Assembly (NCBI RefSeq): GCF_900143005.1
Contig: NZ_FRCS01000008.1
Coordinates: 310,001-374,000, forward strand
Source: Cryptosporangium aurantiacum
GTDB taxonomy: Bacteria; Actinomycetota; Actinomycetes; Mycobacteriales; Cryptosporangiaceae
Direction: 5' to 3'
Length of the DNA: 64,000 bases
A program made the position numbers and the translations under genes. A model generated the notes under the pieces. The model had not been told where the DNA came from. It did no database searches and was given only the letters and a program-made list of their open reading frames with translations. Positions 49,852 through 58,200 of the stretch are shown here, one piece after another. Positions within the stretch are counted from its first letter, which is position 1; every line of letters starts with the position of its first letter.

Positions 49852-50715
49852 ATGAGCACGATCGAGCGGGTGGGCGTCGTAGGCGCCGGGCTGATGGGCT
49901 CGGGCATCGCCGAGGTGTGCGCACGGGCCGGCCTCGACGTCATCGTCGCCGAGGTGGACGCCGGGGCGCTCGACGCCGGGCAGCGCCGGATCGAGCACTC
50001 GCTCGACCGGGGCGTCAAGGCGGGCAAGCTCTCCGCCGCCGACCGGGAGGCCGCCGCGGGCCGGATTCGCTACACCACGTCGATCGACGACTTCGGCGAC
50101 CGTGATCTGGTGGTCGAGGCGGTGGCCGAGGTCGAGCCGCTGAAGATCGAGATCTTCTCCCAGCTGGACAAGATCGTGACGCGGCCGGACGCGATCTTCG
50201 CGTCGAACACGTCCTCGATCCCGATCATGAAGCTGGCGATGGCGACCTCCCGCCCGACCCAGGTCATCGGCGTGCACTTCTTCAACCCGGCGCCGGTGCT
50301 CAAACTGGTCGAGATCATCCCGTCGCTGCTCTCCTCGGACGAGACCCGCGCGCGGGTGGAGGAGCTGGCGACCGAGCGGCTGGGCAAGACCGTGGTCCGG
50401 TCCCAGGACCGGGCCGGTTTCGTCGTCAACGCGCTGCTGATCCCGTATCTGCTGTCGGCGATCCGGATGTTCGAGTCCGGCTTCGCCTCGGCCGACGACA
50501 TCGACAACGGCATGGTGCTCGGCGCCAACCACCCGATGGGGCCGCTGCGGCTGATCGATCTGATCGGCCTGGACACCACGAAGTCGGTCGCCGAGTCGAT
50601 GTACGAGGAGTTCAAAGAGCCGCTGTACTCCCCGCCTCCGCTGCTGCTGCGGATGGTCGACGCCGGTCTGCTGGGCAAGAAGTCCGGACGCGGTTTCTAC
50701 GACTACGCCCGGTGA
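49852..50715 (+). CDS. fadB2: 3-hydroxybutyryl-CoA dehydrogenase
   Basis: 287 residues. NAD(P)-dependent oxidation of 3-hydroxyacyl-CoA or the reverse, in beta-oxidation or butyrate/PHB-type metabolism. Rossmann motif VGVVGAGLMGSGIAEVCARAG; then LVVEAVAEVEPLKIEIF, ASNTSSIPIMKLA, GVHFFNPAPVLKLVEII (catalytic His), GFVVNALLIPYLLSAIRM, HPMGPLRLIDLIGLDT and LLGKKSGRGFYDY. It closely matches my memory of mycobacterial FadB2, including length. The start at 49852 has GAAGGAGCAATC. It is divergent from the giant kinase gene, and its end overlaps the convergent flavoprotein gene by 13 nt. Confidence 0.93.
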   Translation: MSTIERVGVVGAGLMGSGIAEVCARAGLDVIVAEVDAGALDAGQRRIEHSLDRGVKAGKLSAADREAAAGRIRYTTSIDDFGDRDLVVEAVAEVEPLKIEIFSQLDKIVTRPDAIFASNTSSIPIMKLAMATSRPTQVIGVHFFNPAPVLKLVEIIPSLLSSDETRARVEELATERLGKTVVRSQDRAGFVVNALLIPYLLSAIRMFESGFASADDIDNGMVLGANHPMGPLRLIDLIGLDTTKSVAESMYEEFKEPLYSPPPLLLRMVDAGLLGKKSGRGFYDYAR

Positions 50716-52286
50716 CCGGCGGCCAGTAACGGCAGCCTGGCGGGGACCGAGGGCAGGATCTCGCCCGGACGCGTCCAGATCTGGTCCAGACCGCCGACCG
50801 TGAGGTGGCGGGCCTGGGCCGGATCCGCGGCGCGGAAGTCCGACCGCTGGTGCACGCCGCGGCTCTCGGTGCGGGCCAGCGCGGCCGCGTGCAGCCAGCG
50901 GGCGGCGGCGAGCATCGCAGCGGCCCGACGCGCACGGACAGCGTCGGCACCGCCCAGCGACCTACGGACGTGCCCCCACATGGCGTCCAACTCGGCCTGT
51001 GAGGCGCTCAGCCGGTCGCCGTGCCGGAGGTGACCGACGTCGTAGGGCAGTACCTCGGCCTGCACCGTCCGGATCACGTCCCGGAAGTCAGTACCGGGCG
51101 TGCCCGTCGGGCGCAGCCCGGCTGCGCCGGTCGCGCGCACGGTCCGGGAGCCGTGCCTGCGGCCCAGCCGGGCCGCGAAGTCCGCGGCTCCCGCACCCGC
51201 CCAATTGCCGGACGCGATCGCCCAGGCCGTGTTCTCCGCGCCGGTACCCGGCGTCGCACCGAACACGTGATCCCGTGCGGCCACGTCACCCGCCACGTAC
51301 AGGCCGGGGACGCCGGTCGCGCAGTCGTCGCCGCGCAGGCTGACACCGCCGCTGCTCCGGATCGAGCCCTCGAACAGCACCGAGACCGGGAACAGATCGA
51401 CGAACGGGTTGACGCCGTCGGCGTCGAACGGCGCGAAGAACGCGGGTTGCGCCAGGCGCAGCGCCGAGCGCATCGGCGGGTCCACGCGGTCGAGGCGGCA
51501 GAACACCGGCTCGGCCGAGGCCGCCCTGGCCAGTACCGATCGGCCCCGGACGCCGGTCGTGCCGGGCACCGGTGTGCCGTCCGCGCGGTAGAACCGGGCC
51601 CACCGGGAGAAGCCGGTGGTCAGTACCGGGTTCGGCTCGGGGATCACGGGGTGGATCGCGGTGAACTCCGCTCCGGACAGGTCCGCGCCGACCTCGACGG
51701 CGAACAGCGCCCCGTCACCGCTGTTCACGTCGGAACCCACCGCGCGGGCCTCGTACCCACAGCCGCCGGTGGCCAGTACGACCGCCCCGGCCCGCACCTC
51801 GTAGCCCCTTCCCCGGGTCAGACCGCGCGCACCTGCCACCGCGCCGTCTGCGTCGACCAGCAGTTCGAGCACCGGGCTGTCGTCGAGGATGCGCACTCCG
51901 CGCCGCTGCAACCGGGATCGTTGCCACCGCAGGTGCGCCGACCCGGGGAGCGTGCGCTCGCCGGACACCTGTTCCCACTCGCTCAGCCGGGTCCTGGTCT
52001 CCTCCACCACCCGCTCCAGCCAGCGGGGGTCGGCCAGGCCGTCCCCGAGGCTCGCCCGGTGACCGACTTCGGATTCCTGGGTGTCCCAGTCCGCGGGGAC
52101 GTCCCAGACGTCGGCGCCGCCGGCCGCCGCTGCGCCACTGGTGCCGGTGTAGGCCTTGTCCGCGAGCACCACCGACCGACCGGCGCGGCAGGCCGCGAGG
52201 GCCGCCCAGGTGCCGGCGGCGCCGCCCCCGATGACCAGGACGTCCGCGGTCACCTGGTCGACCGGGTGGTCGGTGGCGGCTGTCAT
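50703..52286 (-). CDS. FAD-dependent oxidoreductase of the fumarate reductase/succinate dehydrogenase flavoprotein type
   Basis: 527 residues. FAD-binding N-terminus VLVIGGGAAGTWAALAACRAG, ADKAYTGTSGAAAAGGADVW, AVVLATGGCGYEARAVGSDV, GDGALFAVEVGADLSGAEF, RSSGGVSLRGDDCATGVPGLY, VAGDVAARDHVFGATPGTGAENTA (the last as the FAD-domain closing motif), and a C-terminal helical domain. Proteins of this kind occur with sulfonate or sulfate-assimilation genes in actinobacteria. ATG 52286 has AGAGGACCTGCC as ribosome binding site; that site lies in a hairpin, and a leader ORF with the RRHVDLLRVASS motif precedes it, pointing to cysteine/sulfur-responsive control. Substrate unknown. No companion ferredoxin or transporter gene is in the window. 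Confidence 0.85.
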   Translation of the reverse strand: MTAATDHPVDQVTADVLVIGGGAAGTWAALAACRAGRSVVLADKAYTGTSGAAAAGGADVWDVPADWDTQESEVGHRASLGDGLADPRWLERVVEETRTRLSEWEQVSGERTLPGSAHLRWQRSRLQRRGVRILDDSPVLELLVDADGAVAGARGLTRGRGYEVRAGAVVLATGGCGYEARAVGSDVNSGDGALFAVEVGADLSGAEFTAIHPVIPEPNPVLTTGFSRWARFYRADGTPVPGTTGVRGRSVLARAASAEPVFCRLDRVDPPMRSALRLAQPAFFAPFDADGVNPFVDLFPVSVLFEGSIRSSGGVSLRGDDCATGVPGLYVAGDVAARDHVFGATPGTGAENTAWAIASGNWAGAGAADFAARLGRRHGSRTVRATGAAGLRPTGTPGTDFRDVIRTVQAEVLPYDVGHLRHGDRLSASQAELDAMWGHVRRSLGGADAVRARRAAAMLAAARWLHAAALARTESRGVHQRSDFRAADPAQARHLTVGGLDQIWTRPGEILPSVPARLPLLAAGHRA

Positions 52287-52293
52287 GGCAGGT

Positions 52294-52342
52294 CCTCTCA
52301 CGGCGGGGGGTGGACGGTGGCACCCCTCCGGCTCACGAGAGG
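52294..52342 (-). promoter_or_regulatory. Attenuator hairpin sequestering the flavoprotein ribosome binding site
   Basis: In the minus-strand RNA, CCTCTC (52342-52337), directly after the leader ORF stop, can pair with GAGAGG (52299-52294), the ribosome binding site of the flavoprotein gene. Between them GGGGTG and CACCCC form an inner 6-bp stem (52326-52321 with 52312-52307). The nested structure would hide the start site unless disrupted by a ribosome on the leader. Confidence 0.6.
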
Positions 52343-52344
52343 CG

Positions 52345-52413
52345 TTACCCGCTGGACGGACAGAGCGAACTCGCCACGCGGAGCAGGTCCACGTGGCGGC
52401 GGACGACGCTCAC
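52345..52413 (-). CDS. Putative cysteine/sulfur-responsive leader peptide
   Basis: Short ORF of 22 codons from GTG 52413 (GGAG six nt upstream) reading VSVVRRHVDLLRVASSLC then PSSG-stop; an in-frame ATG at 52491 would give 48 codons. The RRHVDLLRVASS.C pattern is that of the short putative leader peptides I know from streptomycete and mycobacterial genomes, found before cysteine-synthesis and sulfonate-uptake genes. The Cys codon (TGT, 52362-52360) lies 18 nt before the CCTCTC arm of the hairpin that hides the next ribosome binding site. The stop TAA ends 2 nt before that arm. Ribosome stalling at Cys when cysteine is scarce would alter folding (inference). Confidence 0.65.
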   Translation of the reverse strand: MSVVRRHVDLLRVASSLCPSSG

Positions 52414-52500
52414 GAACCGCTCCACGTCCTCCACGAAACACCCCGTGAAAGGCGGGGTCAACGGACTCGACGAAGATGCGACACGAAACATAGCGGTTAA

Positions 52501-53292
52501 CTAGGAAAATCGGGTGACGCGCGCGACCGCGCCGTGGATCGCCGAGGGCTCCGCCGTGGTCTCGGCCCGCCATCGGGACACCGGGACCAGGCCGGGCTCG
52601 ACCAGGGGATGCCCGTGGAAGAACGCGGCGACCTGGCCGGAGTCCCGCAGCGTCACGGGCGTGGTGGTGCGGGCGTAGACCGCGAGCCCACCCTCCGACG
52701 CCGGTGGCTGTGCGTTGTCGACGACGACGTGCGAGAGCGCGAGGTAGCTGCCGTCGACCAGCGGTTCGAGATACGCGCCGAGGACGTCGGCCGGTGCGTC
52801 GCCGTCCGGGACGAAGTGCAGCACCGCGATCGCTAAAACGGCCACCGGCTCGTCCGGGTCGAGCAGCGTGGTGCCGCTCCGGACGGCCGCCGGGTCGCGC
52901 AGGTCGGCGTGGACGATCTCGGCGCACGGGTTGTCGTCCAGCAGCCGGCGGCTGGTCTCCACGGCGATCGGCTCGACGTCGACGTAGACCACCCGCGTCC
53001 CCGGATCGCGCGCGTGCGCGATCTCGTGGACGTTGCCCGCGGTCGGGATGCCGGACCCGAGGTCGAGGAATTGCCGGACGCCCTGGTCGAGCAGGTAGCC
53101 CACCACCCGGCGGAGGAACGCGCGGTTCGCCCTGGCGTTGGCCCGCGCGTCCGGTGCCACGGCCAGCAGAGCGTCCGCGGCGGCCCGGTCGGCGGCGAAG
53201 TTGTGCGAGCCTCCGAGGAGGTAGTCGTACATCCGGGCCGCGTTCGGCTGGTCGGTGCCGCCGAGTGCGCGGGCCGCGTTCGGGACCGACAT
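52501..53292 (-). CDS. SAM-dependent methyltransferase (DUF574 family)
   Basis: 263 residues. Marks of the S-adenosyl methyltransferase family PF04672: TDQPNAARMYDYLLGGSHNFA, ADALLAVAPDARANARANRAF, FLDLGSGIPTAGNVHEIAH (SAM-binding GxGxP), VVYVDVEPIAVETSRRLL, VHADLRDPAAV, LAIAVLHFVPDGDAPADVL, GSYLALSHVV. These proteins are abundant in actinomycetes; targets are unknown. It starts 5 nt after the stop of the XRE regulator on the same strand, so the two form an operon. The leader-peptide transcript of the next gene begins close to its stop codon. Confidence 0.92.
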   Translation of the reverse strand: MSVPNAARALGGTDQPNAARMYDYLLGGSHNFAADRAAADALLAVAPDARANARANRAFLRRVVGYLLDQGVRQFLDLGSGIPTAGNVHEIAHARDPGTRVVYVDVEPIAVETSRRLLDDNPCAEIVHADLRDPAAVRSGTTLLDPDEPVAVLAIAVLHFVPDGDAPADVLGAYLEPLVDGSYLALSHVVVDNAQPPASEGGLAVYARTTTPVTLRDSGQVAAFFHGHPLVEPGLVPVSRWRAETTAEPSAIHGAVARVTRFS

Positions 53293-53297
53293 GCGCC

Positions 53298-54113
53298 CTA
53301 CCGTAGTAGGCCCTGCACGCGGCGGCGGTCGTCCGGAGTGGCCGGTGCCTGCAACACCAGCAGCAGGTCGGGGAACTCGACCGGACGGAGCTGGTAGAGC
53401 TCCAGCGAGAGGCGGCCCGCCGCCGGGTGGTCGACCTCGACGGCCTCCGGGTTGACGTCACGGACGAGGTAGTTCGGCCACCACGTGCGGAACTCGGGGC
53501 TCGCGTCGATGAGCGCGGCGACCAGCTCGGTGAACCGCGGGTCGTCCGGACGCTGCCCCACCGACGTGCGGAACTGGCCGAGCACAGCCTGTGCGGCCGA
53601 GGTCCAGCGCACCATCCTGGCCCGGTACTCGGCGTCGGTGAACATCGTCCACATCAGATTGCGCCGGTCGTCGGGGAGCGTGGCCGGATCGTGCCGGACC
53701 CGGACGTAGGGCTTGTTCCAGACCACGAAGTCGAAGTGGCGGTCGTAAACGGCCGCGGGGCTCGGCGACGCGTTGTCGACCAGGCGCTGCAGCCGCGGCG
53801 CGACGTCCGCCGCGGCCGTCTCCACCTGCGGCACCGGCAGGCCGGCCAACGTGCGCAGGTGACGGTGCCGGTCGGGGTCGAGCCGCAACGCGCGGGCCAG
53901 CGCATCGATCACCTGAACGGACGCGACGATCGGGCGGCCCTGCTCGAGCCAGGTGTACCAGGTGCTGGAGACCCCGGAGAGCTCGGCGACCTCTTCCCGG
54001 CGCAGGCCGGGGGTGCGACGACGACCGCCGGCCGGGAGCAGGCCGACGTCGGAGGGTTGGAGCCGGGCCCGCTGGGCACGGAGGAACGCACCGAGTTCGG
54101 ATCGATCCACCAC
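53298..54113 (-). CDS. XRE-family regulator with MmyB-like ligand-binding domain
   Basis: 271 residues. The HTH_31/XRE part is ELGAFLRAQRARLQPSDVGL, RTPGLRREEVAELSGVSSTWYT, WLEQGRPIVASVQVIDALA, the standard opening of this actinobacterial class. Then an MmyB-type PAS-like domain: SPSPAAVYDRHFDFVVWN, NLMWTMFTDAEYRARMVRW, FTELVAALIDASPEFRTWW, and HPAAGRLSLELYQLRPVEFPD. Members bind small lipophilic ligands and often control an adjacent oxidoreductase. GTG start at 54113. Co-transcribed with the methyltransferase. Confidence 0.9.
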   Translation of the reverse strand: MVDRSELGAFLRAQRARLQPSDVGLLPAGGRRRTPGLRREEVAELSGVSSTWYTWLEQGRPIVASVQVIDALARALRLDPDRHRHLRTLAGLPVPQVETAAADVAPRLQRLVDNASPSPAAVYDRHFDFVVWNKPYVRVRHDPATLPDDRRNLMWTMFTDAEYRARMVRWTSAAQAVLGQFRTSVGQRPDDPRFTELVAALIDASPEFRTWWPNYLVRDVNPEAVEVDHPAAGRLSLELYQLRPVEFPDLLLVLQAPATPDDRRRVQGLLR

Positions 54114-54234
54114 TATCCCGCCCCGGATGCGATCGTGGGTAGCAGCGTTGGCACCAGGCTAGGCCGCCGGACCCGGATTACCGTCCGCTCCATGGTAGAC
54201 ACCGGGCGCATCGTCGCCGGTGGGAGTGCGGTGC

Positions 54235-54267
54235 CCGGCCGTGCGGCGTGCCGGGCCGCACGGCCGG
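54235..54267. other. Perfect 13-bp hairpin inside a divergent promoter region
   Basis: CCGGCCGTGCGGC, loop GTGCCGG, GCCGCACGGCCGG: thirteen perfect GC-rich pairs. It lies between the divergent XRE gene and DUF4132 operon, upstream of a TAGCCT -10 box at 54314-54319, so it is not at any gene's 3' end. Possible insulator, regulator site or remnant terminator. Confidence 0.7.
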
Positions 54268-54351
54268 ATTGGGACTCTCCGTAGCCGCCCGCCGAACTGT
54301 CGGACGGGCTCGCTAGCCTCCAGCCACGTTCGACGTGGAGGGAGTGGCTGG

Positions 54352-55203
54352 ATGGCCTGGTTAGCGGTGGCGGGCGGCTACGAGGTGACGCTGGACGGCG
54401 AAAACCTCGTGTGCCGCAACGCGGCGGGCAAGACGCTACGTTCAGTGCCCAAGGCGGTCCGCGAGGATCCGGTGGTCGTGGGCCTGAAACAGCTGACCGA
54501 ATGGCTCACCCGGCACGAAGCCCAATGCCGGGCCGACGTCGAACGCTGGATGGTCCGCTCGCTGCAGGTTCCCGCCACCCTGCTGGCGGAGGTCTGGGCC
54601 GACGAGGCCTGGGCGTCCGCCGCTCGCAACCTCGTGGTCACGACCCCCGACGGCGAACAGGTCGGCTTCCTCCGCGACGCGAGCGAGAAGGGCATCGGCA
54701 TCGTCGACCTCGACGGTGAGACCGTCCGGCTCGACGCCGACCAGATCCTGTTCCCGCACCCGGTCCTGCTCGAGGACATCGACGACCTCCGCGAATTCGC
54801 CGCCGACCTCGAGCTGTCCCAAGCGATCGACCAGCTGTTCCGGGAGGTCTGGGTGCGCCCGGCCGACCTCGACGCGGCCGCGACGCGGGTTACCCGGTAC
54901 TCCGGCGGGCGCTACGACCAGCTGCGTCACCTCACCGCCAGGGCTTCGCAGCTGGGTTTCCGCGTCCGCGGTGGGTTCGCGGTCTGTCGTGTCTTCGAGA
55001 ACGGCCAGGTCGTCGAGGCCCGCTCCTGGGTCGGGTCGGACGATCCGTACTACTCGACCGAGACCGGTGACCTGTTCTTCACCCGCTCGGACGGCGTCGC
55101 GCTGCCGCTGCGTGAGGTGGGGCCGGTGGCCTGGTCCGAGGGCAACCGGATGGCCGCCGGCCTGTACGCCGGACGCGTCGTAGAGAAGGAGGACGCGGCG
55201 TGA
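54352..55203 (+). CDS. DUF4132-like protein, first gene of the MoxR operon
   Basis: 283 residues from ATG 54352 (GGAGGGAG upstream). Key parts: GGYEVTLDGENLVCRNAAGK, LTEWLTRHEAQCRADVERWM, ILFPHPVLLEDIDDLREFA, IDQLFREVWVRPADLDAAAT, RVTRYSGGRYDQLRHLTAR, LGFRVRGGFAVCRVFENG, YYSTETGDLFFTRSDGVALP, VAWSEGNRMAAGLYAG. The central and C-terminal segments resemble DUF4132, seen in WGR/MolR-type proteins. No membrane segment. It overlaps the next gene by 4 nt (GTGA). A TAGCCT -10 lies 32 nt before the start. Biochemical role unknown; always near MoxR-type ATPases as far as I recall. Confidence 0.7.
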   Translation: MAWLAVAGGYEVTLDGENLVCRNAAGKTLRSVPKAVREDPVVVGLKQLTEWLTRHEAQCRADVERWMVRSLQVPATLLAEVWADEAWASAARNLVVTTPDGEQVGFLRDASEKGIGIVDLDGETVRLDADQILFPHPVLLEDIDDLREFAADLELSQAIDQLFREVWVRPADLDAAATRVTRYSGGRYDQLRHLTARASQLGFRVRGGFAVCRVFENGQVVEARSWVGSDDPYYSTETGDLFFTRSDGVALPLREVGPVAWSEGNRMAAGLYAGRVVEKEDAA

Positions 55204-58200
55204 GCACCTCTCTCGACGCGCTGCTCGACGCGGGTGCGGTGCTCCCGGTCGGCACCGAGGTCGCGTCGTCCGACACGGTCGACGCGCTGTTCACCCGCGC
55301 CTACCAGCACCCGGTGCTGGACGGCCGCACGGTGGTCCGGCTGGTGCCCGGCACGCTGCACGCGGCCGAGGACCTCTCGATGGAGTTCCTCGGCTTCGTG
55401 GCGCCCGAGCGGTCGACCGAGGTCGGCACCGTCCGCAGGCAGGCGCTCGGGTTCCCCGCCTGGGCGCTCGTCAACGACCCGGCCAACGGCCACCACGCCC
55501 TGGCGCTGGTCAAGGAGATCGAACGGCTGGCCCGGATCGCGAAGTCCCGCGTCGGCCCGGCGAAGGAGGGCTTCGACGAGCTCGGCGCGCGGTTGGCCCG
55601 CGCCGTGCCGCACTTCCTCCCGACGTACTACGAGGAGGCCGGGCGGGCGTTCATCGCCGCCGAGAGCCCTTCGTACGCCGCGATGATGTTCGGCAAGGCC
55701 CGCGAGGCGGAGCAGTCGTACGCGCTGGCCGTCGACGAGGACCGCGAGCACGCGGTGTTCCTGGAGTTCGCGCTGGCCGGGGCGCTGACCGCGAAGGCGC
55801 TCACCGCGCACGCCAGGACGCTCGCGGCCCGCAGTGAGCCGGCGGCGGCCTACCACCGGTTCCGCCGCCTCTGCGTCGAGCGCACGCTGGGCGGCCTGGC
55901 CCCCTACGCCGGAATGGTCGCCGACCTGCGTCGGCTGGCGAAGGCGGCCCGGCTCGACCAGGCCGAGGCCGACGCCGAGGTGCTGCGCGACCTGATCGAG
56001 GCGCCGACGCTGCCGAAGGCGCCGGAGGCGTTCTGGAAGGCGTACCGACCGGCGCTGGTCCGGCTCGCCGCCGAGGTCCCCGCGATCCGCGGGCGGCTGC
56101 TGACGTTCTTCCCCGAGCACCTGGACAGCGAGGCCTGGCTGGAGCTACTGGCCGAAGCAGGCGCGACCGAGGCGCTGGTGGCGCCCGCGGGGAGCGGCGA
56201 CCCGGCCGCCGATCCCGCCGACAGCGTCGCCGGCTGGTTCCACCGGTTCGCCCAGCACCGCGACTCGCAGACCAGGCGGAGCACGAAGCGGTCCGCCCCG
56301 CTGTACGCGCTACTGGAGCGCGCCGCCGACCGCGTCCGTGCCGACGGCGTCCCGCTGAAGCTCGAACTCGACTGGTCGTCCGATCTCGACCTGTACGACA
56401 CCGCGCTGGCACTGGGCCTTCCGGTGGCCGACCCGAGCGACAGCTTCCAGGTCGACGTCGGCCAGTGGCTGAGGGACGAGACCGACGGTCGTCGTGATCT
56501 CGCCGCGTTCGCCGCCGACCCCCGTTTCCTCGGCGCGCTGGTACGGGCGGCGGAGGCCGGGCTGCCGCGGCGGCCCTCCCCGGCGCTGGTGGAGACGGCC
56601 CTCGCGTCCGCCGGGCTGCGGGTCGCGCTGACCCACTTCCTCGACGACCTGGCCGAGTCGATCGAGCAGCAGGGCCTGCCGACGCTGGAGCCGCAGCTGC
56701 AGCGGCTCGACAAGCTCGTCGACGGGCGCCTGCTCGCGCTCAACCCGGCCGCTACCGAGCGGATCCGGACGCACGACTTGGCGGCGGTCCTCGGCCGGAC
56801 GCTCCGCTCCGGTCTGGTCGACGAGTACGGCTGGCCCGCGTTCGAGCAGTACGTGACCGAGTCCGTGCCGCCGCCCCGGTCCGATGACGACGACGAGAAG
56901 GTCCAGCAGTTCACCCAGTGGCCCCACGTCGTCCTCCGGCACAACACCCACGTCGCGGTGTTCGACTCCGACGGTGTCGTACTGCGGCACGCACTCCGCA
57001 TCCCCCGCGACCAGCGGGAGTACCTCTGGCTCACCGCGTTCCGCTACGTCGACGGCCAGCTCCTGGTCTCCTGGGACACCGGGCCCAACCGGTCGGCCTA
57101 CTGGAGCGGCACGCCCGACGACGTTCTGATCGAGCTGCCGTTCTCGGCGTGGCATCCGGACGACGGTTCGCTGCCGCTGCCCGGCGGAGGTCGCACCGCC
57201 GGGGGCAGGCCGCTGCACGTCGGCGACCGGTCCCACAGCGTGGCCGGGCGCGTGTACACCGACGGGCGGTCGTTCTGGGTCTACGGCCAGGACGACGAGG
57301 GTGCCTCCACGATCGTCGAGTTCGACCCGGCGACCGGCGAGCGCGGCCGGGTGTCGATGCCGGCGTTCTTCGAGGCCGACCCGGTCGACGGGGAGAAGCT
57401 CGACATCGCGGGCAGCACGTTGAAGACCGCGGTGTCCGGTAGCCACACGAGCCCGTTCGCAGCCGCCGACGGACTGGTGGGCTTGCGACTGCGCACCACG
57501 GCCGACGGCATCTCCATCGGTACCGGCATCGACGGACGATCGATCCGTGTCCGGACACCGGAGGACACCCGCCTGATCCAGGCGGTGCGCTTCCCCGGGT
57601 CGGACACCGTGTTCGGCCTGTTGCGCCGGAATCAGTGGCGCGAGGACACGCTGTCCGTGGTGGACGCGGACGGCTTCGTGGTCGCCGCGGTGAACATCGG
57701 TGCGCGCCGACCCACGTTCGCCGCGGGCACCCCGCTGGTGACGCGCCCGGCTGGCTGGCACCACCTGCGCCCCCGTGACCTCGCCGGGTCTGCGGTGCTG
57801 CGTGCGGTCACCGACGAGCAGGCCGCGCTGCTGCTCGCGGCCGGTGCCCGTGACCACGCCGTGGTGGAGGAAGCCGAGGCGGCGAAGCGGCGGCTGACCC
57901 CTGCGGAGGCCACCGCCGAGGTCCGCGCCGCGGTGGCCGAGGTGCTGCCCGGCGTCACCCACCCCGAGTTGGTCAACGGGCTGGTCGGCATCGTCGCGCT
58001 GGCCGCCGAGCGCGCCGCGCTGCTCGCCGAGCTCAGCGCGGGCCTCCAGCACGCCGCGTCGGCGGAGCCGGTGGCGGTCAAGGAGGTCGTCAGCGGCAAG
58101 CCCGCCGACGGTCCGCTCATGGACGGGCTCACGCTGCTGATCCCCCGCTGCTACGACCGCGGCGGCGAGGCTGCTCGTCTGCTGACGGCCGCCGGCCGCG

